Source of the DNA: Stenotrophomonas rhizophila
GTDB taxonomy: Bacteria; Pseudomonadota; Gammaproteobacteria; Xanthomonadales; Xanthomonadaceae
Direction of reading: 5' to 3'
NCBI RefSeq assembly: GCF_007667275.1
Contig: NZ_VDQT01000001.1
Span: 62,001-126,000 of the forward strand
Length of the DNA: 64,000 bases
The notes under the pieces are model-generated. The model was not told the origin of the DNA. It did not search any database and was given only the letters and a program-made list of their open reading frames with translations. The stretch's first letter is position 1; each line of letters opens with the position of its first letter. Made by a program: the position numbers and the translations under genes. Positions 17,231 through 26,700 of the stretch are shown here, piece after piece.

Positions 17231-18139
17231 TCACGACCTTCGTGCCAGCTCCGGCGCAAGCAGCGCTGCTACCCAGTCCATGAACGCAGCGACACGGCGC
17301 GGCAGATGGCGCCGCTGCGCATACAGCAGGGTCACCGGCATCGGTTCGGCGACGCAGTCCGGCAGTACTTCCACCAGCGTGCCTGCGGCCAGCGCCGCCC
17401 GCGCGCCCAGCCGCGGCACCTGGATGATGCCGAGCCCGGCCAGTGCCGCCGCGCTGTAGGCCTCGCCGCTGTTGACGGTGATGGCACCGCGCATCGGCAC
17501 GCTGCGGTAGGCCTGGCCATCGTGGTACTCAAAGCCGGGCGAGCGCTGGCCCAGCGTGCCCACGTAATGCACCAGCGCATGGTGGGGCAGGTCCTCCACC
17601 GAGTGCGGCACCCCCTGTGCCGCCAGATAGGCCGGACTGGCGCAGTTGACGATGTGCATCACCCCCAGTGGGCGCGCCACCAGCGTGTTGTCGTCCAGCG
17701 GGCCGACCCGGACCACGCAGTCGAAACCTTCGCGGACCAGGTCGACGCGGCGGTCGGTGCCGCTCAACTCGATCTCCAGCCCCGGGTGCCGGGCCAGGAA
17801 GTCCGGCAGCCGTGGGATCACCAGCTGCCGGGCCAGCCCGCTGGACATGTCCACCCGCAACCGGCCCTTGAGCTGGCCCGTGTCGCGGCGGAACATGCCC
17901 TGCAGGTCTTCCATGTCGTCGAGCAGATCGCTGGCGCGCTGCCGGAACTGCTCGCCGTCGGCGCTCAGGCGGACCCTTCGGGTAGTCCGGTGCAGCAGCT
18001 GCACACCCACCTCGGCTTCCAGCCGTTGCACCGCCAGTGAGACGCTGGCCTTGGGCAGGCCCAGCTGCTCGGCGGCAGCGGTGAACGAGCCGAGTTCGGC
18101 GACCCGGAGAAAGCTGCGGAGGTGGTCGAGGCGGTCCAT
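17231..18139 (-). CDS. LysR family transcriptional regulator
   Basis: A 302-residue LysR protein with the N-terminal helix-turn-helix (residues 3-62; SFTAAAEQLGLPKASVSLAVQRLE) and a co-inducer domain of the CrgA-like subgroup (RVGPLDDNTLVARPLG, then AALAGLGIIQVPRLGARAAL). It is divergent from an SDR oxidoreductase gene (start 18238). The 98-base gap between them contains a perfect 7+7 inverted repeat at 18172-18194, the likely binding site. Its target is thus probably the SDR gene and itself. Confidence 0.92.
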   Translation of the reverse strand: MDRLDHLRSFLRVAELGSFTAAAEQLGLPKASVSLAVQRLEAEVGVQLLHRTTRRVRLSADGEQFRQRASDLLDDMEDLQGMFRRDTGQLKGRLRVDMSSGLARQLVIPRLPDFLARHPGLEIELSGTDRRVDLVREGFDCVVRVGPLDDNTLVARPLGVMHIVNCASPAYLAAQGVPHSVEDLPHHALVHYVGTLGQRSPGFEYHDGQAYRSVPMRGAITVNSGEAYSAAALAGLGIIQVPRLGARAALAAGTLVEVLPDCVAEPMPVTLLYAQRRHLPRRVAAFMDWVAALLAPELARRS

Positions 18140-18171
18140 GGATTGTTCGCCGTGGTTGGACAGTTAAATCA

Positions 18172-18194
18172 GGATCGCGCGATTTATGCGATCC
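18172..18194. promoter_or_regulatory. Inverted repeat, candidate LysR-binding site
   Basis: GGATCGC at 18172-18178 and GCGATCC at 18188-18194 are perfect inverted arms separated by 9 bases, with an internal ATCGCGCGAT palindrome overlapping the left arm. The site lies between divergent LysR and SDR genes, the position where a LysR regulator normally binds. Binding itself is inferred. Confidence 0.55.
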
Positions 18195-18237
18195 GGCAAT
18201 GCCAATAGTCTGATCGCACCCCAACCGGAGCACTCCC

Positions 18238-18999
18238 ATGACCACTTCTTCCCGCATCGTGCTGATCACTGGCGGCAGCCGCGGCCTGGGCCGCAACGCC
18301 GCCCTCGCACTCGCCGCAGACGGCGCCGACATCGTGCTGACCTATCGCAACCAGGCGGACGCCGCGCAGGCGGTCGTCGCCCAGATCCAGGCGCTGGGCC
18401 GTCGTGCCGCCGCGCTGCCGCTGGACATGGCCGACAGCGCTGGCTTTGCCGGCTTCGCTACGGCCGTGCAGGCGCAACTGCAGGCCTGGGGCGCGAGCGG
18501 CCTGCAGGGGCTGTTCAACAACGCCGGCGAAGGCCTGTATGCCGGTTTCGCTGACACCACCCCGGCCCAGTTCGACGAACTGGTGGCCGTGCACCTGAAA
18601 GGTCCGTACTTCCTGACCCAGGCGCTGCTGCCGCTGATCGCCGATGGCGGCCGCATTCTCAACGTGTCCAGTGGCCTGGCCCGTTTCTCGCTGCCGGGCA
18701 GTTCGGCATACGCGATGATGAAGGGTGGCATCGAGGTCTTCAGCCGCTACCTGGCCAAGGAACTGGGCGCGCGCGGGATCAGTGCCAACACGCTGGCACC
18801 GGGCGCGATCGAGACCGACTTCGGCGGCGGGCATGTGCGTGACAACGCCGACATCAATGCGATGGTCGCCGGCAACACCGCGTTGGGTCGCGCGGGCAAG
18901 CCTGACGATATCGGGCCGGTCGTCGCCGCGTTGCTGTCGCCGCGTACGGGGTGGATCAACGCACAGCGCGTGGAAGCGTCCGGCGGCATGTTCGTCTGA
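18238..18999 (+). CDS. Short-chain dehydrogenase/reductase (SDR)
   Basis: A 253-residue classical SDR. The cofactor loop is TGGSRGLGRNAA near the N-terminus, the NAG motif is FNNAGEG, and the catalytic Ser-Tyr-Lys are in NVSSGLARF and YAMMK. A basic residue after strand 1 (ITGGSRG, TYRNQA) suggests preference for NADP(H). GGAG at 18227-18230 precedes the ATG. It is divergent from and probably controlled by the LysR gene at 17231. The substrate cannot be told. Confidence 0.92.
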   Translation: MTTSSRIVLITGGSRGLGRNAALALAADGADIVLTYRNQADAAQAVVAQIQALGRRAAALPLDMADSAGFAGFATAVQAQLQAWGASGLQGLFNNAGEGLYAGFADTTPAQFDELVAVHLKGPYFLTQALLPLIADGGRILNVSSGLARFSLPGSSAYAMMKGGIEVFSRYLAKELGARGISANTLAPGAIETDFGGGHVRDNADINAMVAGNTALGRAGKPDDIGPVVAALLSPRTGWINAQRVEASGGMFV

Positions 19000-19078
19000 G
19001 CTCGAACGCGTCGCACGGCGCCGGTATGATGGCCGGCCTTGCCGTTCCTGCGGGATTCCCTTGCGCGCTTCCGTTCCG

Positions 19079-19384
19079 ATGCACCCGATGGGTCGTGTGT
19101 TTGCCGTCGTCGCCCTGTTCGAGGCGTTCACCTGGGCCGGGCTGCTGGTCGGCATGTACCTGAAGTACCACGCCGCCGTGCCGACCACGGCCGGCGTGGC
19201 GCTGTTCGGGCCGGTGCATGGGCTTGCCTTCATGGTCTACGTGGTGGTCACCGTGCTGGCCGCGGTCAAGCTTCGCTGGCCGTGGTGGGCGGCCGTGCTG
19301 GCGCTGCTGGCCGCGGTGCCGCCGCTGGTGACGCTGCCGCTGGAGTGGTGGTTCAAACGCCGCGGGCTGCTCGCCCGGCGCTGA
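19079..19384 (+). CDS. DUF3817 family small membrane protein
   Basis: A 101-residue membrane protein with three hydrophobic helices. The pattern FAVVALFEAFTWAGLLVGMYLKY, then FGPVHGLAFMVYVV, then LPLEWWFKRRGLL is the DUF3817 domain, a small integral membrane family of unknown function. The start is the ATG at 19079; a second ATG lies three codons on. A TATGAT hexamer at 19025-19030 may be its -10 element. It is convergent with the epsilon-like gene. Confidence 0.8.
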   Translation: MHPMGRVFAVVALFEAFTWAGLLVGMYLKYHAAVPTTAGVALFGPVHGLAFMVYVVVTVLAAVKLRWPWWAAVLALLAAVPPLVTLPLEWWFKRRGLLARR

Positions 19385-19433
19385 TCGGCAGCGCCCCCGG
19401 CGCTACTTCCAGGGCACCCCGCGCAGCTGCAAG

Positions 19434-19479
19434 GCGCGCTGCTGCATCAACTCCGCGCGCGCTGCTGCATCAGCTCCGC
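19434..19479. repeat. 23-bp direct tandem duplication at the 3' end of the epsilon-like gene
   Basis: The 23-base unit at 19434-19456 is repeated at 19457-19479 with one substitution. Because 23 is not a multiple of three, the duplication changes the reading frame of the minus-strand gene and brings in the stop at 19447. With one copy removed the frame would run on to a stop at 19403-19405, giving a tail of AELMQQRALQLRGVPWK. Confidence 0.85.
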
Positions 19480-19872
19480 GTGCACGCGCGCATAGTCTTC
19501 GTCGGTGAAGGCCACGGCCATCGGCGAGCGCGCGGCCTCGGCAGCGACGCGGGCGCGTGCCTGGTCCAGGTCCTCGCTGCGCAGGGCGAGGTCGGCCATC
19601 ACGATCACCTTGCCCGGCTGCACTTCCACGTAACCGCCGGTCACATACACCTGCAGCGGCGGCTCGGCGCCGAGCGGATACACCGACACCATGCCTTCGC
19701 GGAGCGTGCCCAGCAGCGGCGCGTGCCGGGCCATCACCCCGAACCGGCCCTCGCTGCCGGGCAGGCTCACCTCGCGCACCTCACCACTCCACAGTTCACC
19801 GGCCAGGCTGATGATCTGCAGCGACAGGCCGGGTGCGTGGTCGAACGCGGCGGGTGGGGAAGGTGAGGCCAT
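19447..19872 (-). CDS. Orphan F1Fo ATP synthase epsilon-subunit-like protein, C-terminus altered
   Basis: A 141-residue protein (153 if the upstream ATG at 19911 is used). It matches the AtpC beta-sandwich: LSLQIISLAGELWSGEVREVSLPG, then GRFGVMARHAPLLG, then VYVTGGYVEVQPGKVIVMAD, followed by the short helical C-terminal domain. AtpC normally sits at the end of the atp operon and regulates rotation; here it is isolated, with no other atp gene in the window. A 23-bp tandem duplication at the 3' end shifts the frame, so the protein now ends QQRARS, and the older C-terminus (QQRALQLRGVPWK) is lost. It may be a paralogue with a different job or a decaying gene. Fold call is firm; function is uncertain. 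Confidence 0.78.
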   Translation of the reverse strand: MASPSPPAAFDHAPGLSLQIISLAGELWSGEVREVSLPGSEGRFGVMARHAPLLGTLREGMVSVYPLGAEPPLQVYVTGGYVEVQPGKVIVMADLALRSEDLDQARARVAAEAARSPMAVAFTDEDYARVHAELMQQRARS

Positions 19873-19973
19873 TGCCGGAAGCTCTGGACGCGGTGGCCCC
19901 AGCTTAGTCATGTCGTGGCAAGGCGGTGTGGATCCCGCTGGATGAACGCAACCGCGCTACGACGCGCAAAGCC

Positions 19974-20022
19974 AAATGCGAGCTGTTACCATTTGACACG
20001 ATAGCCACGCCGGTCCTTGAAT
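19974..20022 (+). promoter_or_regulatory. Promoter of the ent operon with overlapping Fur-box-like palindrome
   Basis: TTGACA at 19993-19998 is a perfect -35 hexamer; TTGAAT at 20017-20022 follows after 18 bases as a -10. A 21-base imperfect palindrome with AAATG and CATTT arms (19974-19994) overlaps the -35 and resembles Fur operators of Xanthomonadaceae. Repression by Fur-Fe2+ when iron is plentiful would fit a siderophore operon. This is an inference from sequence and context. Confidence 0.5.
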
Positions 20023-20094
20023 CGACGAAGCCGAATCAATCGAACGCCCGCCCCTGTGCGGCGCGTTGTCCTTTCTGATCGGTCGTGGTGGTGC

Positions 20095-21267
20095 ATGCGT
20101 TCAACTCCCGTCTTATCCCGCTTGCCGGCCCCGGTTTCGTCGGCGCAGTTCCGGCTGCGCCTTCCGGACCGCACGCTGGACGCGCGCGGCTGCCATGCCG
20201 CGCTGCCGAGCGGTGGGACCGCCACGCTGGAGGCGCGGGTACGCGCGTTCTTTGCGCGCCAGCACGACGGGCCGCCGCTGCTGGTGGGCCTGTTGCCGTT
20301 CGATCCGGACGGCGACGACGCGATCTACCAGCCCCGCTCGCTGGAGACGGCGGCGCCGGACGCGGCGACGTCCGCCATGCCGTTCACCGGCGTCGTGCAG
20401 GCCGAGCCTGGCGCGGTCCAGTACGCCGACGCGGTCCGCAAGGCGCTGGCCACCCTGCGCGACGACGCCAGCGCGCTGAAGAAAGTGGTGCTGGCGCGCA
20501 CGCTGCGTGTGCGCGAGCGCACGACGATCGACGCGCGTCGCCTGGTCGGGCGGCTCGAGCAGGATCCGGAAGCGATGACCTATCTGTGCCCGCTGCCCGT
20601 GGAAGCGGGCGACGCACCGGCCTGGCTGGTCGGCGCCAGTCCGGAACTGCTGGTCTCGCGTCGCGGTCGGCAGGTGCTGTCGCACCCACTGGCCGGTTCG
20701 GCCCGGCGTCGCGCCGATCCGGACGAGGATGCGCAGGCGGCTCGGGATCTGCTGTCCTCCGCGAAGGACCAGGATGAGCATCGCTACGTGGTCGAGTCGA
20801 TCGTGGCAGCGTTGCGCCCGTACTGCGAGCGGATCGATGCCGCGGCGCAGCCAACGCTGCACGCCACCCCCACGCTGTGGCACCTGGGCACCCGCATCGT
20901 AGCCTCGCTGCGTGATCCGTCCACCCCGGTTGCCGCGCTGCTGGCGGTGCTGCATCCCACGCCCGCGGTCTGCGGCACGCCGACCGCACTGGCGCTGCAG
21001 ACGATAGCGGCGCTTGAGCCGGTGCAGCGCGGTTTCTACGCCGGCGCGGTCGGCTGGATGGACGCGCAGGGCGATGGCGACTGGTACGTGGCGATCCGCT
21101 GCGCGCGGGTGCAGGGCCGGGAAGCGCGCATCTACGCCGGGGCCGGCATCGTGGCCGACTCGGATCCGGCCGCGGAAGCCGCCGAGACCGGAGCCAAATT
21201 CGGGGCGCTGCTGGCTGCGCTTGGCGTCGACGCCGCCCTGCCGATCGAACAGGGAGATTTCCGATGA
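20095..21267 (+). CDS. entC: Isochorismate synthase
   Basis: A 390-residue chorismate-utilising enzyme that converts chorismate to isochorismate, the first step to 2,3-dihydroxybenzoate. Conserved family blocks can be seen: [23 protein letters not shown], the LAGSARR segment, [31 protein letters not shown] and the C-terminal [23 protein letters not shown] and YAGAGIV, which bind Mg and substrate. The start at 20095 was chosen because upstream residues are unlike the family and a GGTGG lies before the ATG. It is the first gene of the ent operon; its stop overlaps the entE ATG by four bases. In S. maltophilia EntC is required for catecholate siderophore production. Confidence 0.92.
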   Translation: MRSTPVLSRLPAPVSSAQFRLRLPDRTLDARGCHAALPSGGTATLEARVRAFFARQHDGPPLLVGLLPFDPDGDDAIYQPRSLETAAPDAATSAMPFTGVVQAEPGAVQYADAVRKALATLRDDASALKKVVLARTLRVRERTTIDARRLVGRLEQDPEAMTYLCPLPVEAGDAPAWLVGASPELLVSRRGRQVLSHPLAGSARRRADPDEDAQAARDLLSSAKDQDEHRYVVESIVAALRPYCERIDAAAQPTLHATPTLWHLGTRIVASLRDPSTPVAALLAVLHPTPAVCGTPTALALQTIAALEPVQRGFYAGAVGWMDAQGDGDWYVAIRCARVQGREARIYAGAGIVADSDPAAEAAETGAKFGALLAALGVDAALPIEQGDFR

Positions 21268-22904
21268 ACACCTTCGCCGCGCCGCTGCGCCAGGTCTGGC
21301 CGCCGGCCCTGGTCGCCCGCTATCGCGCCGCCGGCTACTGGCGCGGCGAAACCTTCCCCGGCTTCCTGCGCGAGCGCGCGGCGCAGTTCCCCGATGACGT
21401 GGCCGTGGTCGCTGGCGACGTCCGCCTCACCTACGCGGGGCTGTGGGAGGAAGCCGGCAGGATCGGCGCGGGCCTGCTGGCGCACGGGCTGGTGCGGGGC
21501 GACCGGGTGGTGGTGCAGCTGGGTAATACCGCCGCGTTCGTCAGCGTAGTCTGCGGCCTGTTCCGCGCCGGGCTGGTGCCGGTGTTCGCGCTGCCGGCGC
21601 ACCGCTTCGCCGAAGTGTCGCATGTGCTGCGCACGGCCGAAGCGAGCGCGTACATCGCTGCGGCCAGCTACGACGGATTCGACTACCGTGCGCTGGCGCG
21701 CGAGCTGCAGGCGTCGCTTCCCACGCTGCGGCACGTGCTGATCGAGGGCGATGCCCAGGAATTCAGCGAGGTGGCAGGGTTGGCCGGGGACGCGCGGGCG
21801 CTGCCGCCCGACCCGGATCCGCAGTCGGTGGCGTTCCTGCAGCTCTCCGGTGGCAGCACCGGCCTGTCCAAGCTGATTCCCCGTACGCACGACGATTACC
21901 TGTATTCGTTCCGCGCCAGCAACGCGATCTGCGGCATCGACCGTGACAGCGTGTACCTGGTGGCGCTGCCGGCCGCGCACAACTTCCCGATGAGCTCGCC
22001 GGGCTTCTTCGGCGCGCTGTACGCCGGTGCGCGGGTGGTGCTCAGCCCCGGTGCCGGGCCTGACACGGCGTTTCCGCTGATCGCGCGCGAGCGGGTCACC
22101 TGCGTCGGGCTGGTCCCACCGCTGGCACTGCTGTGGGCACAGGCGGCCGGCACCACCGCGCATGACCTGTCCAGCCTGCAGGTGCTGCAGGTGGGCGGCG
22201 CAAAGCTGGTCCCGGAAGCGGCGCGGCGTGTCATCGACGGCCTGGGCTGCCAGTTGCAGCAGGTCTTTGGCATGGCCGAAGGGCTGGTCAATTACACCCG
22301 CCTGCACGATCCGCTGGAGTGCGTGCTCACCACCCAGGGCCGTCCGATCTCGCCGGACGACGAGGTGCTGGTGGTAGATGACCACGGCCACCCGGTCGCA
22401 CCAGGCGAGGTCGGCCACCTGCTTACCCGCGGTCCGTACACCATCCGCAGCTACCACAACGATCCCGGCGCCAATGCGCGCGCCTTCACCGAGGATGGCT
22501 ACTACCGCACCGGAGACATGGTCCAGCAGCTGCCAGGCGGCTACCTGGTGGTGCAGGGCCGTGCCGGCGACCACATCAACCGCGCCGGCGAAAAGATTTC
22601 CGCCGAGGAGATCGAAGACCACCTGCTCGCGCACGCCAGCGTCTTCGACGCGGCGGTGGTGTCCATGCCCGATCCGTACCTGGGCGAGCGCAGCTGTGCC
22701 TTCGTCATCACGCGCGGCGAGCGCCCCACTGCCGCCAGCCTGAAGGCATGGGTGCGCAGTCGCGGTCTTGCCGCCTTCAAGGTGCCGGACCAGGTGGTGT
22801 TCGTGGACGCCTTCGGCACCACGGCGGTGGGCAAGGTCAGCCGCCGCGAACTGCGTGCGCAGCTGCGCGCGCGCCATATCGAACAGACAGGAGAACCGCG
22901 CTGA
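21264..22904 (+). CDS. entE: 2,3-dihydroxybenzoate-AMP ligase
   Basis: A 546-residue stand-alone adenylation enzyme that activates 2,3-dihydroxybenzoate with ATP and loads it on the aryl carrier protein. It shows the aryl-acid ligase hallmarks: [16 protein letters not shown] (A3), the [13 protein letters not shown] region that lines the aryl pocket, [15 protein letters not shown] (A5), YYRTGDMV (A7), [21 protein letters not shown] (A8) and the lysine of [11 protein letters not shown] (A10). Length is normal for EntE/DhbE. AGGGAG precedes the ATG. The ATG overlaps the entC stop, and the stop overlaps the entB ATG as TGATG, so the genes are translated in series. Confidence 0.94.
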   Translation: MNTFAAPLRQVWPPALVARYRAAGYWRGETFPGFLRERAAQFPDDVAVVAGDVRLTYAGLWEEAGRIGAGLLAHGLVRGDRVVVQLGNTAAFVSVVCGLFRAGLVPVFALPAHRFAEVSHVLRTAEASAYIAAASYDGFDYRALARELQASLPTLRHVLIEGDAQEFSEVAGLAGDARALPPDPDPQSVAFLQLSGGSTGLSKLIPRTHDDYLYSFRASNAICGIDRDSVYLVALPAAHNFPMSSPGFFGALYAGARVVLSPGAGPDTAFPLIARERVTCVGLVPPLALLWAQAAGTTAHDLSSLQVLQVGGAKLVPEAARRVIDGLGCQLQQVFGMAEGLVNYTRLHDPLECVLTTQGRPISPDDEVLVVDDHGHPVAPGEVGHLLTRGPYTIRSYHNDPGANARAFTEDGYYRTGDMVQQLPGGYLVVQGRAGDHINRAGEKISAEEIEDHLLAHASVFDAAVVSMPDPYLGERSCAFVITRGERPTAASLKAWVRSRGLAAFKVPDQVVFVDAFGTTAVGKVSRRELRAQLRARHIEQTGEPR

Positions 22905-23539
22905 TGGCGCTGCCCACCATTCCATCCTACGCGCTGCCCACGGCGGCCGAACTGCCGGCGCCGCGTGGGCCCTGGCAGCCAGAGGCCGGGCGCATCGCCC
23001 TGCTGGTGCACGACATGCAGCGCTACTTCCTGGCCGCCTTCGGCGCGGAGGTTGCGCCGCTGGCGCCGGCGGTGGCCAACATCGCCCGGCTGGTCGCGCA
23101 GTGCCGGGCGCAGGGCATACCGGTGTTCTACACCGCCCAGCGCGGCAACCAGGACCGGCGTGACCGCGGCCTGCAGGCGGACCTGTGGGGGCCGGGCATG
23201 CAGGCGATCAGCGAACACGAGGCGATCATCGATGCGCTGGCACCTGCCGACGGCGACCACGTGCTGGTCAAGCACCGCTACAGCGCCTTCCAGCGCAGCA
23301 ACCTGGAGACGATGCTGCGCGCCCGCGGCCGCGACCAGCTGCTGGTGACAGGCGTGTATGCGCATATCGGCTGCACCGCCACCGTGGTCGAGGCGTTCCA
23401 GCGCGACATCGAAGCGTTCATCGCTGCCGACGCGGTGGCTGACTTCTCGCGTGCGGACCACGACCACGCGCTGCACTGGATCGCCCGCACCTGCGGCGTC
23501 CCGATGACCACCGACCAGCTGCTGGAGCGCCTGGCATGA
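22904..23539 (+). CDS. entB: Isochorismatase (isochorismate lyase domain only)
   Basis: A 211-residue isochorismatase that hydrolyses isochorismate to 2,3-dihydro-2,3-dihydroxybenzoate and pyruvate. It aligns end to end with the N-terminal domain of enteric EntB: IPSYALPTAAELP, LLVHDMQRYFLAAF, VFYTAQRGNQ, GPGM, LVKHRYSAFQRSNLE, GVYAHIGCTAT and AFIAADAVADFSR. Unlike the enteric protein it has no fused carrier domain; that domain is a separate gene starting at 23536. The frame is open for 52 codons upstream, but homology begins at the ATG at 22904, which overlaps the entE stop. GACAGGAG precedes it. Confidence 0.93.
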   Translation: MALPTIPSYALPTAAELPAPRGPWQPEAGRIALLVHDMQRYFLAAFGAEVAPLAPAVANIARLVAQCRAQGIPVFYTAQRGNQDRRDRGLQADLWGPGMQAISEHEAIIDALAPADGDHVLVKHRYSAFQRSNLETMLRARGRDQLLVTGVYAHIGCTATVVEAFQRDIEAFIAADAVADFSRADHDHALHWIARTCGVPMTTDQLLERLA

Positions 23540-23799
23540 CCGACACCACGTCCCCCACGCCGTTGACCTTGGAGCGCATGCGCGCCGACGTTGCCGGCAT
23601 GCTCGGCGAAGCGCCGGATGCGGTCGGCGATGACGATCACCTGATGGACCTGGGCCTGGATTCGATGCGCGTGCTCGGGCTGGTGCTGGCCTGGAGCGAA
23701 ACCGGCATCGCGCTGGAGTTCGGCCAGCTGGCCGAACACACCACGCTGTCGGGGTGGTGGCAGGTGGTACAGCAGTTGCAGGCCCGCGCGGGCGCATGA
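23536..23799 (+). CDS. entB': Aryl carrier protein, stand-alone
   Basis: An 87-residue carrier protein. The phosphopantetheine attachment site is Ser43 in LMDLGLDSMRVL, and the C-terminal GIALEFGQLAEHTTLSGWW is typical of aryl carrier domains that accept 2,3-dihydroxybenzoate. In enterics this module is the C-terminal half of EntB; here it is split off, as reported for S. maltophilia entB'. It overlaps entB and entF by ATGA at both ends. It needs a phosphopantetheinyl transferase, which is not encoded in the window. Confidence 0.9.
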   Translation: MTDTTSPTPLTLERMRADVAGMLGEAPDAVGDDDHLMDLGLDSMRVLGLVLAWSETGIALEFGQLAEHTTLSGWWQVVQQLQARAGA

Positions 23800-26700
23800 C
23801 GCACCCGGAACGGCAGCCGCTGAGCGAGGCGCAGACCGGGCTGTGGTACGCGCAGCGGCTGTCGGCGACCCCGGCCGCGTTCAACACCGCCCACGTGGAG
23901 TGGTTCGACGGCGCACTGGACGTGGCGCGCTTCCGCGCCGCGGCCGACGCAGCGGCCAGCGAGGCCGAGGCCCTGTGCCTGCGCATGGCCGAGGACAGCG
24001 CGGGCGTCCCGCAGCAATGGCTGGACCCCGCGCATGTTCCGTTGCTGCAGGTGGTGGACCTGTCGGCACGACACGACCCGGTGCAGGCGGCGCGGCAGGC
24101 GATGCAGGCCGATCGCCTGCAGCCGGTCGATCCCGGCCGCGACCGCCTGGCCCTGCAGCAGCTGTTCGTGCTCGGGCAGCAGCGCTTCGCGTGGTACCTG
24201 CGCGTGCATCACCTGGCCACGGACGGCTACGGCATGGCGTTGTTCAGCGCCCGGGTATGTGCGCTGTACGCCGGCGACGCTACCGATGCGCTGCAGCCCG
24301 TGCACGCGGTATGGAGCGAAGATGCGCTGTATCGCCAAAGCGAGCGCCGGGTCGCCGATGCCGGCTACTGGCGCACGTACCTGCAGGGCGCGGCACCTGT
24401 CGACGCGCTGGGCGCGGGCAGCGGCTCGGCCAGCGCCGACGTGCTGCGCCTGACCGACGCGGTGGACGCGCCCCTGCGTGATCGGCTGCTCGCGGCGGCA
24501 CGGGAGATGGGCCAACCGTGGCCGGACCTGCTCACCGCGTTGACCGCCGAGTACTGCCGGCGGTTCGCCGCCAGCGACGAACTGACGGTGGGCGTGCCGT
24601 ACATGGGGCGGTTGGGCAGCGCGTCGGCGCGGGTGCCGGCGATGGTGATGAACGTGCTGCCGTTGCGTGTCCAGGCGGGCGCCGACGAGCGCGTGGAGGA
24701 CAGGGTCCGCGACACCGCACGGGCGCTGGTGCGCGGCCGACGGCATGGTCGCTATCGCGGCGAACAGCTGCGCCGTGACCTGGGACAGGTGGGCCTGCAG
24801 CATCGCCTGTACGGGCCGCTGGTGAACGTGCAGCCGTTCTACCGGCCGCTGCCTTGGCCGGGCGTCGACGCGCAGCTGGAGGTGCTGTGCACCGGGCCGG
24901 TGGACGACATCAGCTTCGGCTTCCGTGGCGATGCGACCACCGCGCTGGACCTCGAGATCGAGGCCCACCCGCAGCAGCACACGCTGCCCGCGGTGCAGGC
25001 GCACGCGCGGCGCCTGCTGCATTTCGTATCGGCCGCGCTGCAGGTGCAGGCGCGCGGCGGACGGCTGGACGAGGTTGCCCTGTGCACGCCCGCCGAGGTG
25101 GAGCAGTGGCTGCACACGGTCAATGCCACGCAGCATGCGCTGGCGGATGTCACGCTGGCTGCGCTGCTGGAGGCGGGCATGCGCGCGTCGCCGTCAGCCA
25201 CGGCGCTGGTGTTCGACGGTCAAACGCTGAGCTACGCCGCGCTGGAACAGCGCAGCCGGGCGCTGGCCCTGCAGCTGCAGGCGCTGGGCGTAACGCGCGA
25301 GTCGCGGGTGGTGGTGGCATTGCCGCGTTCGATGTCGCTGGTGATCGCGCTGGTGGCGGTGCTGCGTGCGGGCGGCGCGTACCTGCCGGTGGACCTGGAG
25401 CACCCCGATGCCCGGCTGCAGAAGATCCTGGCCTCGGCGCAGCCGCAGTGCGTGCTGGCCGAGGCAGGGGACGCGCCGCGTTTCGCCGGGAAGCAGGTGC
25501 TCCCTCCAAGCCAGTGGTCGACCCACGCCGATGCGCCGCTGCGTGACGATGTGAGCCCGGACGACGCGGCCTACGTGATCTATACCTCCGGTTCCACCGG
25601 CGAGCCAAAGGGCGTGCTGGTGGAGCACCGCGCCATCGTCAACCGGCTGGAGTGGATGCGCGTGCAGTTCGGGATCGGATCGCAGTCGCGGATCCTGCAG
25701 AAGACCCCGGCCACCTTCGACGTCTCGGTCTGGGAGTTCTTCCTGCCCCTGATCAGTGGGGCCACGCTGGTGGTCGCAGCACCGGGGCTGCATCGCGATC
25801 CGCGGGCGCTGACGCAGCTGATAGTGGCCGAACGGATCACCACCGTGCATTTCGTGCCGTCGATGCTGGAGGCGTGGCTGGGCGTTCCCGAGCCGGGCGG
25901 ACTGGCGCTGCGGCAGGTGTTCACCAGCGGCGAAGCGCTGGACGCGCGGCTGCGCGACCGCTTCCACGCGCGCGTGCAGGCGGAACTGCACAATCTGTAC
26001 GGGCCGACCGAAGCCGCGGTGGATGTCAGCTGGTGGCCGGCGTCGCCGGAGGATCGTTCAGACCCGGTGCCGATCGGCTACCCGGTCTGGAACACGCGTC
26101 TGTATGTCCTCGACGCGCAGCTGCAGGCGCTGCCTGCCGGCGTGCCGGGCGACCTGTACCTGGGGGGCGTGCAGCTGGCGCGCGGCTACCTCGGACGCGA
26201 CGATCTCACCGCCGGCCGTTTCCTCGACGACCCGCACCTGCCGGGCGGCCGGATCTACCGCACCGGCGACCGCGCCCGCTGGCGTGGCGACGGTGCCTTG
26301 GAGTATCTCGGGCGCAGCGACCACCAGGTCAAGCTGCGCGGCCTTCGCATCGAGCTGGGGGAGATCGAAGCCGCATTGCGCAGCGTGGCCGGCGTTGCCC
26401 GTGCCGAGGTGTTGCTGCGCGACGGCGACGCGGGCATCCCGGCGCGGCTGGTTGCGTATGTCTCCGGTGACGCGCTGGAACCCGACGCGCTGCGCCGCCA
26501 GCTGGGCACGCAGCTGCCGGCGTACATGGTGCCGGCCGCCATCGTCGTCGTGGATGGCTGGCCGGTGACCGCCAACGGCAAGCTCGACCGCGGCGCGCTG
26601 CCGCTGCCGGATACCGACCTGCCGGGCCGCCGCGCCGAAACACCCTCGGAGCGTGCGCTTGCCGCCCTGTTCAAGCAGGTACTCGGGCTGGCCGAACCCG

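Noticed and set aside
19447..19872. Part of an alternative (N-type) ATPase operon
   Set aside because: No other ATPase subunit gene is present on either side.
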